From: Mytilus edulis
Lineage: Eukaryota > Mollusca > Bivalvia > Mytilida > Mytilidae
DNA: 64,000 nucleotides
Direction: 5' to 3'
Assembly: GCF_963676685.1 (NCBI RefSeq)
Contig: NC_092352.1
Location: 23,765,117 to 23,829,116, forward strand
Positions 23,591 to 33,789 of the stretch are shown here, in pieces (within the stretch, counting starts at the first letter, position 1; each line of letters opens with the position of its first letter). The notes below the pieces were generated by a model that made no database searches, had not been told where the DNA came from, and saw nothing but the letters and a program-made list of their open reading frames with translations. The translations under genes and the position numbers were made by a program.

Positions 23591-24251
23591 ACATTAAATC
23601 AATGGTTCATCGAGTGTACATGAACTATAGCTGATGTACTGACAGCATATCTTCAATGGTTCAGCGAGTGTACATGAACTATAACTGATGTACTTACAAC
23701 ATATGTTTAACGGTATAGCTGCTACCATATATATTGTTTTACATATGTATTTGCTATTATTTACTAATAGGATTATTTATGTTTTTTTCTTGAAAAATGC
23801 TGAATAAATGTCGGTGACATATTTTTTTTAGCAAGCTCGATTACATATTATCAATTTTTTCTTACATAACCAGTACAAACAAATCATTGAGGTAAGATCT
23901 AAAAAGGGGGTCGAAGGAATGAATAGAGAGCAATTTTACCTGCCGCTATTTCAAAGAGACAATACACTGCCTTAAATAAAGATAAGTCAACTATGCATTT
24001 TGGAGGCAGCCAACATATATTTGTTCAGTATAATTCAAGGTATTGTTACCAGAATACCCCAATGCCTAAAATGGCCTTCGAAGTCGGTAACAAAAAGAAT
24101 GTTAAACAATAAAATGACTGTATTAGAAATAAAGATTTGCTTATTGAAGGATAAATGTTTTTAAAAGATCCAGTAGAAAATATTACAAGAATATCAATTT
24201 CGTTTCATTGAAATATTTTCAACAAAAACAAATATTTAGTAGACGATATAC

Positions 24252-24342
24252 CTTGTATTGATCTTTTGTGAAGAGTTTCCATGCAAAGGCAAAATATATC
24301 GCTCTCTCCCAAAACGCTCCTAACCAATATTTGTTGCGTATT
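24252..24342 (-). CDS. Candidate exon of unknown gene
   Basis: Minus strand, 91 bp between 'aaatttcag' and a GTATAT donor. One frame reads 'IRNKYWLGAFWERAIYF' followed by 'AFAWKLFTKDQYK', rich in aromatic residues and looking like real protein. A second candidate piece lies at 25290-25234, minus, opening with ATG ('MWVQKLSMRQNMAYAYRRK') and ending at a GTATGA donor. The frame that begins at that ATG does not join to the best frame of the 24342 exon, so the gene model is not settled. No family was recognised. Confidence 0.3.
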
Positions 24343-24962
24343 CTGAAATTTAAAAACAAGGCAGGTCGTTTATAGTATTCTTTATATCATGTACAGGTTT
24401 CCAGCAATGACGAACTGACGAGTGACGTAGCAGGCATCTGGGGAACAGGTTAAAAGATAGATGGAACACCTCCCATCTGCGGTTTAAGTCGAGCCCAACT
24501 AAAAGATCCTCTTGTCACTCACTGGTAAAAACATTTGAAGAGTCTGTAAATAATATAATATTACAATATATTATGTTATCGTGATGTCAATAAATGCTCG
24601 TTTGAGTTATCATGATATGCGAGTTATATTATCATTAAATGTTGGTGAGTTATAATATCATCAATAAATGTTTGTGAGATCTCAGCTGTAAACATTCAGG
24701 TCCCGGTTGGTTACACATCTCAAAAAATCTCCTGTTTTACCTCCGTCTTTCTGTCCAGTCCGTCCGTCTGTCTCATGAACACATTTCGTTGCATCTTTCT
24801 CAGGAAATACATCATAAGGATTTCTGATATTTGGTTCCAAAACTTTAATAGTCAGCTATACCGTGTAATGGGTTTTCAGATTCATCACTCAACAACTTCC
24901 TTGGCCGACGGGGGCATCATCATTCAGCAGTAGCTCGTAGATTCACTTATTATTTACATCTT
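24343..24962. other. No gene recognised
   Basis: AT-rich. Near 24570-24680 a short, degenerate tandem of roughly 45 bp ('aataaatgctcgtttgagtt', 'ttaaatgttggtgagttata', 'aataaatgtttgtgag') is visible. Nothing coding. Confidence 0.45.
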
Positions 24963-25121
24963 CCAGGGGAGGACCCAGCCATTTTTAATAGGAGGGGTTC
25001 CTAACCCAGGAAAAAGGGGGGGATTCCAACTACATTTTCCCATTCAAATGCATTGATCGTCCAAAAAAAAAGGGGGGGGGGGTTCCAACTACCGGAACCC
25101 CACCTCTGGATCCGCGCCTGT
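24963..25121. mobile_element. Diverged GGATCC-ended MITE
   Basis: Left end 'ccaggggaggacccagcc' and right end 'ctctggatccgcgcctg' are imperfect inverted repeats. Two internal G-runs are each followed by 'ttccaactac'. It is a different subfamily from the GGCGGATCC elements at 17866 and 23457. Confidence 0.55.
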
Positions 25122-25345
25122 CTTCAAATTTCTTGTTTTTGAACATTCCCGTTGAAGTTATACCAATGCAGAATAGTGTGTCAAATACACTGAATGTGTA
25201 AGTGTTATTTTACAGTATTAAGTTTTCTCATACCTTTCTTCTGTAAGCGTAGGCCATATTTTGACGCATTGATAATTTCTGTACCCACATTTTGTTTAGC
25301 ATAGCTTAGTCAAACTACACGTTGTCGAAGTTACTATATGTGTAT

Positions 25346-25800
25346 ATATATACAACTCGTCTAAAAACATCAACCCGACAATGTATGATCTGTAAATTTG
25401 CTTTCGCAAATTTTTTGTTCTTACCTCACCGGGATTCGAAATCATGCTACTGAGATATCGTGACACCAAATCGCCTGCACTGTAACCGGCGCGATAGACC
25501 ACACGACCTCCTGGGCTTCAAAATGAAGCTTTCGGTGGCCGAGTGTTACCTTTCCACGTCAGTTTTATTCTAGCGTCGTACTACAGTAAATGATATACAA
25601 GGCATGGAGATGTTATTTTTACAGATCAACTAAATTATCTATAGTAAGGATCCCACAAATTAATGTAAGGTACAGTCACAGAAATAATTATATTTATAAG
25701 TACTCTTGAACCAGTAAAACTCTACAACAGATTTATCCATCGGATCATCAGAAGTGATGGTGATACATAGCTGTGTACATTCTGTATGTACAACTCGTCC
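25346..25800 (-). mobile_element. tRNA-headed SINE unit, minus
   Basis: A unit of about 450 bp. The tRNA-like head (25520-25425 on the minus strand) has an A-box-like stretch containing 'gtggtctat' and a B box near 'tttcgaatccc'. The unit starts and ends at the block 'acaactcgtc', which gives one full period. It is opposite in orientation to the neighbouring unit at 25801. Confidence 0.75.
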
Positions 25801-26260
25801 AAATGTATATATATATATAATTTAGCTGATCTTCATGCCTTATATATCATGTACTGTAGTACGCCGCTAGATTAAAACTGACGAGGAAAGGTAACACACG
25901 GCCAGTGAAAGCTCTTTTTTTGAGAGCCCAGGTGGTCGTGTGGTCTAGCGGGACGGCTGCAGTGCAGGCGATTTGGTGTCACGATATCACAGTAGCATGG
26001 GTTCGAATCCCGGCGAGGGAAGAACCAAAAATTTGCGAAAGCAAATTTACAGATCTAACATTGTTGGGTTGATGTTTAGACGAGTTGTATATACATTATG
26101 AACACAGCCATGTATCACCATCATTGATGGCGATCCGATGGATACATCTGTTGTAGAGTTGTCACTGACTCAGACGTACTTATAAATCTATTTATCGGTA
26201 TTGTTACACAATCTTTTAGACTCATATATATATAAGTACGTTTAACAGATTTTATCCATC
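25801..26260 (+). mobile_element. tRNA-headed SINE unit, plus
   Basis: The head at 25924-26022 contains 'tggtctagcgg' (A box) and 'gggttcgaatccc' (B box, canonical). These are followed by 'atttgcgaaagcaaattta' and the body ending 'cactgactcagacgta'. It forms a head-to-head pair with 25346-25800. The A- to B-box distance of about 60 bp is too long for an ordinary tRNA gene, so it is a tRNA-derived SINE head. Confidence 0.75.
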
Positions 26261-26553
26261 GGATCACCAGCAGTGATCGTGAGGAAGGATATCTGTTTTC
26301 CGAAATATTTATGATTATTACATTGGTTGCAATGAATTACATTGATTTCCCAGTTAGATAAAAACCGATAATTTCACATGTGAAATAAACGTGGTTATTT
26401 CACTCTCTGACGTCATACAACAATAGGCGTTGTCAAGACGTCGATAACGTCGGATCAAAACAAATTGTCAATGCGTAGGAAAAAGATATAGTTCCTTACA
26501 TTTTCTACATTAATTTCATAAAAAAAAAGCCATTTGCCAATGTAATAAAAAGA

Positions 26554-26705
26554 ATAACTAATCGCCGTATTTGAATATCAAAAATAAGACAACTTGTGAC
26601 CGAACGCCGCTATGGATTAAACTCGTGCTGCGCACTCGTTTAATCCATGCGTCGTTCGGTCACGCGTTGTCTTATTTTTGATATTCAAATACGGCGATTA
26701 GTTAT
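26554..26705. mobile_element. Near-perfect palindromic MITE, 152 bp
   Basis: The left half 'taactaatcgccgtatttga' is mirrored by the right half 'tcaaatacggcgattagtta'. The inverted arms of about 65 bp extend through 'ggattaaac' to a short loop containing 'gtgctgcgcac'. No coding capacity, and the arms are nearly identical, suggesting recent origin. Confidence 0.8.
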
Positions 26706-27329
26706 ACTATAAATAATTACATTTATAGCTACCTTTTTTTTGGTATTTGGTGTTGTTGGGTACACTTTTTTTTTTAGGTATATACATATAGTTGGGTGCA
26801 GACTAAGCATTAAAACAAAGTTCTATATTGCAAGACGCCACATTTTCAGTACCAATGTAGAAGTCAATTCGGAAGTATTTCCATTCAAATCCCTGTTTTG
26901 GAATGAAGAGATAATGGAACAAGCTGCCTTAAAAGAGTAGAGAAATTGTGGCCTTTGAAACTAAGCAGGGAGCTGATGGATTCCGGAAGTTTTCCTTTAA
27001 ATTTAAGGAGTTGGTTGGTGTGACCTATAGAGATGGTACCTGGGTTGCCACCAACGAGGTGAGCGGCTATATGGAGATGGTCGATCACTATGTAACGATT
27101 TTAACGATGGTCCCATCATATATGGGAATTTCACAACGGCCCTTTTAATGGCCACTATTTTTTTTTAAATAAAAATCTTACTTGTGCATCATACACTTTT
27201 CTTTTACGACGTAGTGCAGGCTTATGGTTAAATAAAGGGAATATAAAGGTTTTCAATTAAAGCGTTTAGCTATGAAGGATCTGACCCCGTTTTAAATAAA
27301 AATCATTCTAAAACCACCTACATGTATGT
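26706..27329 (+). other. Unresolved open frames
   Basis: Frames at 26740-26940 ('VNSEVFPFKSLFWNEEIMEQ') and 26948-27148 ('YRDGTWVATNEVSGYMEMVD') overlap a region without obvious repeats. They lack convincing splice sites and I recognise no family. Confidence 0.3.
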
Positions 27330-27690
27330 GTAGCAGGTCTCAAAGTCCGTCCTGAACCAGATCTTGTATCTGGTAGTTGGAGAGTGTTTATCCGAAAACC
27401 ACTTTCAAGGGTGCGACGTCACTTATAGTGTCCACCTTGAAGGGTAGCCTGGTCCAACATTTAGGTATGTCAGAGTCTCATGGTCGAACCCTAAGGTATG
27501 GTGTTCGTGTCCGAATTTAAGAGCTTATATGGCGTCGACGTCTCGAGGCCAGAGTCACATGGTCCAACCCTAAGGTATGATGTTCGTGTCCCGATTTAAG
27601 GGTCTTATATGGCGTTGGCCTCCGTGGTCAGGCCTTAATATGTCGTCGGTGTCCAACGTCTGAGTTTTAAGGGTCGTACGACGCAGATAT
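27330..27690 (+). repeat. GC-richer degenerate tandem repeat, about 79-bp period
   Basis: Roughly four units share 'tggtccaac', 'ctaaggtatg', 'gtgtcc', 'atttaag' and 'cttatatggcgt'. The phrase 'cagagtc' recurs at 27471 and 27550. The block is visibly richer in G and C than its surroundings. Confidence 0.65.
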
Positions 27691-28015
27691 CCCTACTGAT
27701 GACACATTGGCAAACACATTACATCATTATTTTTATATTTTTGCTCAGTACAATAGTTAATATTCCCAATTTTCCCGTAACATAAAACCTTTGGTAAACC
27801 CCAAAAACAAATCTGTCGACACATTGTGTTATGCAATCTTATTTAATTCAATACTGCATATAGTATGTTGTATTGATTTTGCAAGACACACTTCTCAAAA
27901 TCGGAATTGAATCACTAGACCTAACCGTGTTAACAGTTATTTTGTTCATATTTATATGAACTGTCATATATGTTTCGTGTAATATGCGAACACAACAGCA
28001 GTGTTTTGAATTGAG

Positions 28016-28105
28016 ATGTCTTTATTTCGTATCAAAGTATTTCTTTTGACTGTATTAGTTATAATTGGTAGTTGTACATCATGGTATCTTTTTGTTTATA
28101 TCAAG
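28016..28105 (+). CDS. PLCXD-like gene, exon 1
   Basis: ATG at 28016, 30 codons, 'MSLFRIKVFLLTVLVIIG' then 'SCTSWYLFVYIK', followed by the donor GTAAGA in phase 0. It encodes the hydrophobic N-terminus. Confidence 0.8.
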
Positions 28106-31100
28106 GTAAGAAACTAACCTAGTACATACTATTCAAATTCAAGGCAAAAAAAACAAAAAGATTTAATTGCCGATCAGGACTAGAGGGACGCCGAATTTTA
28201 TGTACATATATTTTTTATTTAATACTAATATTTATATAGATAAATCAGTGGATAGTTCTTAAAATTTGCTTATGTTTAACCCAAACAACCGCAGCAAAAA
28301 AATGTATATTGGTAAAAAAAAAAGTACATGTATAGTGGGAAAATATGAAAATGTAAACAAAAGTGTTTGCAAACGAAAGGCGAAACATACCAAAGGAACA
28401 TTCAAACTAATAAGTCGAAAATAAACTGACAACGTCATGGCAAAGGGAGAAAAAGAACAAAAGATACACAACAGTATCTGATACACGCTCTAATCTAACA
28501 CCTTTTCCTCGGAGTTCAGTATTTTTGTGATTTTACACAATATTGAAAACCAAGGACGGAGCAACACATCACAAAAACCGGGTAAATATATTATTATGTT
28601 ATATAACAACGTGTCAATACACGTATACATGCAGAACTGTTAGTAAACGGATTTCTATGTATTCATCGTAAATCGGAAGATCATTATTATTGTTTAATTT
28701 CCATTTTTAACGAACCCATGAATCCCAGCGAGGGAAGAACAAAAAATTTGCGAACGAAAATTTACAGATCTAACATTGTTGGGTTGATAAATCTATTGTA
28801 GAGTTGTCACTGGCTCAGACGTACTTATAAATATAATGTGACTGTATCTTACATTAATTTGTAGGATCCTTTACTATCGATAATTTAGCTGATCTGTAAA
28901 AATAACATCTTCATGCCTTATATAGCATGTACTGTAGTACGAGTCTAGATTAAAACTGACGTGGAATGGTAACACCCGGCCACCGAAACCTTAATTTTTA
29001 TGAAGCCCAGGTGGTCGTGTGGTCTAGCGGGACGGCTACAGTGCAGGCGGTTTGGTGTAATGATATCTCCGTAGCATGGGTTCGAATCCCAGCGGAGGAA
29101 GAACAAAAAATTTCGAAAGCAAATTTACAGATCTAACATTGTTGGGTTGATGTTTAGACGAGTTGTATATACACAATGTACACAGCCATTTATCACCATC
29201 ACTGCTGGTGATCCGATGGATACATCTATTGCAGAGTTGTCACTGGCTCAGACGTACCTATAAATATAATTATTTTCTGTGACTGTGTCTTACATTTATT
29301 TGTAGGATCCTTTATTGTAGATTATTTAACTGATCTGTAAGAATAACATCTTCATGCCTTATATATCATGTACTGTAGTACGACGCTAGATTAAAACTGA
29401 CGTGGTAAGGTAACACCCGGCCACCGAAAGCTTCATTTTTATGAAGCCCAGGTGGTCGTGTGGTCTAGCGGGACGGCTACAGTGCAGGCGATTTGGTGTC
29501 ACGATATCTCAGTAGCATGGGTTCGAATCCCTGCGAGGGAAGAACAAAACATTTGCGAAAGCAAATTTACAGATCTAACATTGTTGGGTTGATGTTTAGA
29601 CGAGTTGTATATAAATATATATACATGTATATATATACCAATTTCGTAGGTGGTCGAGTAGTCTAGCGCGTTGGGCACAGTGCATAGCGATTTGATGCAA
29701 CGATATTGCAGAAGCAAATTTAATTGAGTCCAAATCCTGTCAAGGGAATAACAAAAAAATAAAATTGCTTACGCAAATTTACAGATCTAATATTATCGGG
29801 CTTTTATTTTGGACGAGTTATATATATATATATATATATATATATTTTAATGTACAGGTATCCTGTAATGAAAATATGAGCATTAAAGTGGGGAAATGGC
29901 TTCCGGAGGAACACCCTGAAAAATGGATGGAATATCTTTCGCCAGACGTTACAGAGCAAACCCAGATGAAAGATCTTGTAATACCAGGTAACAATCACAT
30001 ACAAAGTGTAATATAGTAGCTTTTAATGCTAACATGGTTATTGATATTTTCACTTTTATAAGTCTTTTCAGTCTGTTGTCATTTGAAATACTAGGAAAAT
30101 TTAATATGATGAAGATGCTATGCATTAGTTATCAAAGGTACCAGGCTTATAATTTGATACGCCAGAAGCGCATTTCGTCTACATCAGTGACGCTCAGATC
30201 GAAAAAGTTATAAAGCCAAAGTTGTAGAGCATTGAGGACCAGATATTCTAAAACGTGCCAAATGCCGCTAAAGATTTATATGTCTGCGATAAAGAAATCC
30301 TTAGTATTTCGAATAATTCATATATTTGCAAACAGCAAAAATGACAATATAATTGGTATTCATGTCAACACCGAAAAACTGACGACTGGGCTAGTTATAC
30401 CGTCGGGGCCGAAATGTTCACCAGCAGTGTCATCGACTAAGTGGTGTAAATAGTATCAAGGGTATAGGCTAATAATTTGATACGCCAGACGCGCGTTTCG
30501 TCTACACAAGACTAATCAGTGATGTTCAGATCAAAATAGTTAGAAAACAAACTTAGCTTATAATCTGATACGCCAGTCATATTTTCCCATATACTCTTCA
30601 TATTATTGGAAATTAGAAAAGGAAAAGGAAACAAGAGAGCACACATTTGCAATTGTTAAATCGCAGGTACAACTACTTTATCATTTTGGTAATTCCATCA
30701 CCACAACTTAGAACTTTAAACTCATACTAGTTACATATGAAAATCAGAGAATTAACAAAACATACTTAAGAATCGTGAACAAAACTGAAGAACGGTAAAG
30801 TGGTCATTAAATGCCATCTGAAACTACCAATGGTAACCACATTGAACAATTATTGGGAAAAAAACCCAGTTCAATAAACGAGAAAATAATAGATAGAGTA
30901 CATTTAAAAACTAATGATCACTTAAGGTTCCACTAAAGTCAAAGTATAGGACACTTCAAAAACATCTAAACTTTGTCTATATTTTTCAATCTATAATGAA
31001 TAAAGTTCTAAACTATGGGAACATATCTTCATTTAAACATACTTAACATATACATACAGTGTAAACTTGAAGTTGTTATGTTGTGGCCAAAACGGTTCTT

Positions 31101-33466
31101 TGGATGAACACTGAATTTTTAAAAATATCTGGAGGCCTGCTAGACGACTTAATTTGTTTAAAATTGGTATGGACGAATACTGTTACATGTAAAAGAGGGA
31201 CGAAAGATACCAAAGGCACAGTCAATGTAATGTAGTACAAGCTAATGTTGTTTTGTCAAATAGATATGTTTCAATGGCATATTTGTCCAATTATTGTATT
31301 GTACCTTCGATATCCGTTCACTTAGATACAAAAAATTGTCTGAAACTCGTAAATAAACACATTTTCTAAAAAAATCAAATTAGCTTGTACTGCATTACAT
31401 GATTCGTCCATACCAATTTTAAACAAATTAAGTCGTTTAGCAGGCATCCAGATTTCTTTGAAAATTCAGTCTTCACCCCAAAAACCGGTTTGGCTGCACT
31501 ATAACAATTTCAAGTTTATTAAAAATTTACACTGTGTGTATATGTTAAGTACAATTAAATGAAGATATGTTTCCATAGTTTAGGACTTTATTCATTATAG
31601 GTTGAAAAATTCAGCCAAATTTTAGATGTTTATGAAGTTTTTTTGACTTTAGTGGAACCTTAATATCTGTAACAGTACAATGATTGTTGTTTTCCGGTTA
31701 AAAATATAGAGGAACGATACCAATCGACAATGATAATGCAAAGCAAAAATAGGTAATGTCATGGCCCGAAGAAAAAAGAGAACAGAACATAAAAATCTTC
31801 ACAGAAACCTAAAGAATGAAACTGACATATACGTCGTATCTATCTATATTATTAGTTACATAGTGTGTTAGTGACCTAATAAGATATATATGAAGTCAGT
31901 TAATTCCACATTGAGTGAGAGGAAGCCCCATATGGGATTTACTGACACATATATATCGTATTTGGTCATTAGCACACCGTGTAACGAATTTATCTTACCG
32001 ACTATCTTCACATGTGGTATTTTGACTAGCAGCCTACCAAAGTGATCAAGTCTTCAATGCTTAGTATGAGGATCATACTTCCATTTGTCTATACAGAAAA
32101 CTAGTACCAACAATAACAACTTTTTAGCTTTAAATTTGTTTTATGAAATTGTTTCAATCGTTTATTACATGTTTTAATTTCTTCGTCTGTTGAATCCTTT
32201 CAGATTTCTCCTGATATTTTGAAAGGGAAGTAACTCTGTAATGCCAACAATAACAACTTGATAGCTTTAATTATGCTTTATGAACTTATTTCAACCTTTC
32301 ATCTTCAATTTCTTCGTCTGTTGAATCCTTTTAGATTTTTCTTCAACACCGTGTTGTTTTTATAAAGGGTTGTGGCATCTTTTTTTGTTTTGAAAGGGAA
32401 GAACCTCATTACTAACCCCATATGGTAACTAACCCTATATATTTTAGGACACCCTATATTAAATATACATATTCACCACGTGTAGTCTTTTAACCAATCA
32501 TATCTCTATAAATCTATAGGAGGTAAGATAAATATATATATATATAAGCAAGCATTTACTTGGACTATTACGGTAATCGATTTTAGTTAGTTAAAAGTTA
32601 TGTTTATTTGCATTTCATTGGTAGGATCACATGATTCTGCATCATTCGACCTTGCCCCGGGAAATGGAAGAGCAATCGACTTCACTTCATACATTGAATT
32701 GGCCGAAGAAAAGTTCGAAAGATGGTTTAAAACACAAAACCTAGATTTTACCGAGCAATTGAAGATTGGCGTTCGATACTTTGATCTCCGGACTATAAAA
32801 CACCCTGTGACAGGGGATTTTCATTTTGTCCACGGGCTGTTCAGCCATAAAACGGTCGAAGAGTACCTGAAAGACATTCGGAGCTTTCTTGATAAAAATA
32901 AGAAGGAAGTAGTCATTTTGGACTTCAATCATTTTTACAATATGAGAAAATATAATCACAGATCCCTTTGTACGATAATTCAAAAATCTTTCAATGAAAT
33001 GATGTTAAATCGGAAAAAATGTTTGTATAACAATATGACTGTAAGTAAAATAACACTGTCAAAACTATGGGAATTGAACGGACGTGTAATAGTATTGTAT
33101 GGTAGTGCAAATAAATGTAAAGACCACGAGCATATATGGTCTCGTGATGAAGTTGATATTTTGTGGCCATCTACATCAAATAAATATTTAGTGGTGGACA
33201 ATCTCTTACATGAATACAAAAACCTTTCTACAAAAGATATTATAGTTGTGTGGCCTGGAATATTGACTCCCTTCGAAGATGATTACTACTTAGAAAGAGT
33301 GAAAATTTTTTCAAATCTTCATGAATTTGTCACGCCAATATTAGATATTATGGTGAAGTGGATAAAATCTCGTCCGAATATTCCGTTTAACATCATCTCT
33401 GCGGATTTCGTTGAAGAACATGATTTTATTAAAACTGTTATACGTGCTAACAATAAAGCTCTATAA
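28016..33466 (+). CDS. PI-PLC X-domain (PLCXD-like) protein, three exons
   Basis: Joined exons 28016-28105, 29858-29987 and 32625-33466 give 354 codons including the TAA (353 residues). Both introns are GT/AG and phases match (0, then 1, completing a split glycine codon). Residues 1-30 hold a hydrophobic run ('VFLLTVLVIIG') that could be a signal peptide or type II anchor. The X domain starts in exon 2 ('HPEKWMEYL', 'LVIPG') and continues with 'SHDSASF' (His76), 'TEQLKIGVRYFDLR' (about 116-129), 'FHFVHGLF' (His143) and 'EVVILDFNHFY'. These are the signature blocks of the PLCXD family, with both expected catalytic histidines. The family is related to bacterial PI-PLC, which cleaves the inositol phosphodiester. 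Substrate and activity of PLCXD members are less settled, so enzymatic role is inference. No Y, PH or C2 domain is present, as expected for PLCXD. Length fits the family (about 300-350). First-exon paralogues lie at 17724 and 23315. Introns carry SINE arrays and an inverted-repeat element. No premature stop was seen. Confidence 0.88.
28370..28540 (-). repeat. Repeat T (minus) and D end in intron 1
   Basis: 28370-28470 is the reverse complement of the Penelope-like tail ('aataaactgacaacgtcatg'). 28503-28532 is the terminal D block 'ctcggagttcagtatttttg' in plus orientation. Confidence 0.6.
28713..29640 (+). mobile_element. Tandem tRNA-headed SINE units in intron 1
   Basis: B boxes recur at 28721 (partial, 'aatcccagcgaggg'), 29081 and 29521, spacing 364 and 441 bp. 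Heads are at 29002-29101 and 29442-29543. The first unit lacks about 75 bp after 'gttgggttgat', explaining its shorter spacing. Unit body and order are the same as at 25346-26260. All units here are plus and lie inside intron 1 of the PLCXD-like gene. Confidence 0.75.
29645..29745 (+). mobile_element. Diverged tRNA-like SINE head
   Basis: Reads 'ggtggtcgagtagtctagcg' with a degraded B box ('gagtccaaatcctg') and the same following block 'gcaaatttacagatctaa'. It is an older relative of the neighbouring units. Confidence 0.6.
29820..29848 (+). repeat. (TA)n microsatellite
   Basis: About 14 TA units directly before the 3' splice site of PLCXD exon 2, only about 10 bases from the acceptor AG. Confidence 0.85.
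29858..29987 (+). CDS. PLCXD-like gene, exon 2
   Basis: Acceptor 'tgtacag' and donor GTAACA. It encodes 'VSCNENMSIKVGKWLPEEHP' and onward to 'LVIP', ending with the first base of the glycine codon completed in exon 3. Confidence 0.85.
30131..30575 (+). repeat. Dispersed repeat H, one and a half copies
   Basis: Two heads, at 30131 ('tatcaaaggtaccaggctta') and 30455 ('gatacgccagacgcgcgttt'), with the body 'gttgtagagcattgagga' and 'accagcagtgtcatcgact' between them, and a third partial start at 30550. This gives a tandem arrangement of about 325 bp. Confidence 0.65.
30576..30921. other. No gene recognised (intron 2)
   Basis: AT-rich intronic spacer between repeat H and the inverted-repeat element. 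Nothing supportable. Confidence 0.45.
30922..31663. mobile_element. Long inverted-repeat element in PLCXD intron 2
   Basis: Begins 'ttaaggttccactaaagtca' and ends with the matching 'tgactttagtggaacctta'. The arms of about 300 bp pair over most of their length, for example 'gaataaagttctaaactatg' against its counterpart near 31575. The left arm carries an extra piece of about 45 bp (31179-31223) containing 'gggacgaaagataccaaagg', a minus scrap of repeat T. TTAA lies at both ends. Confidence 0.8.
31664..32624. other. Remainder of PLCXD intron 2
   Basis: AT-rich with a partially duplicated block: 'aatttcttcgtctgttgaat' occurs at about 32175 and 32308, and 'tgaaagggaag' follows each. A short TA run lies at 32530-32550. 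No coding sequence seen. Confidence 0.5.
32625..33466 (+). CDS. PLCXD-like gene, exon 3
   Basis: Acceptor 'cattggtag', 842 bp, ending TAA. It contains almost the whole X domain, from the SHDS histidine to the C-terminus 'KTVIRANNKAL'. Confidence 0.9.
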
Positions 33467-33789
33467 AAAAAGCAACAGCACTGTATAAACAAGTGTTAAA
33501 GATAAAACATAAAGTTTACACCTTCCTGGAAACACATTATTATATCATGTTAAAAATTTATTCATTTACACTGGTGTTTTTTAATTGTCAGCATGTTGGT
33601 GTGTTGATTTGACTTACTCATCACACGTATATATGTTTGGAAACACCCAATTCTTCTCACTTATCATAAAATGAGAACGGTAAAATATTCATAAGAGGGA
33701 AATTAAAAAAAATCACCACCATCATAGTTTATCATTTTGCTAAATTTCAACAAAGTGTAAAGGTATCGTATAACCTTCAGTTGTAGCAT

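Larger units (their letters stand above)
21645..24114 (+). repeat. 2.5-kb repeat, right copy (arm 2)
   Basis: Collinear with 15888-18522, with the same start and end blocks. Differences: it keeps 223 bp of repeat D tail (21975-22197) where arm 1 has repeat A, it has about 30 extra bp near 23010-23040, and about 29 extra bp near 23855-23885. No copy of the 39-bp flanking repeat follows it. It ends in 'aaaa' and is followed by unrelated DNA, so it is an independent insertion or duplication of the same unit rather than the second LTR of one element. Confidence 0.85.

Noticed and set aside
15888-24114. The two 2.5-kb repeats as long terminal repeats of one LTR retrotransposon
   Set aside because: The 39-bp flanking duplication brackets only the left copy and is absent after the right copy. 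The interior has a tyrosine recombinase, not gag-pol, and the repeats lack the TG...CA ends expected of LTRs.
25924-26022. Functional tRNA gene
   Set aside because: The B box is canonical, but the A-to-B distance is about 60 bp, the acceptor stem does not pair, and the same head recurs with an attached body in several units. It is a SINE head.
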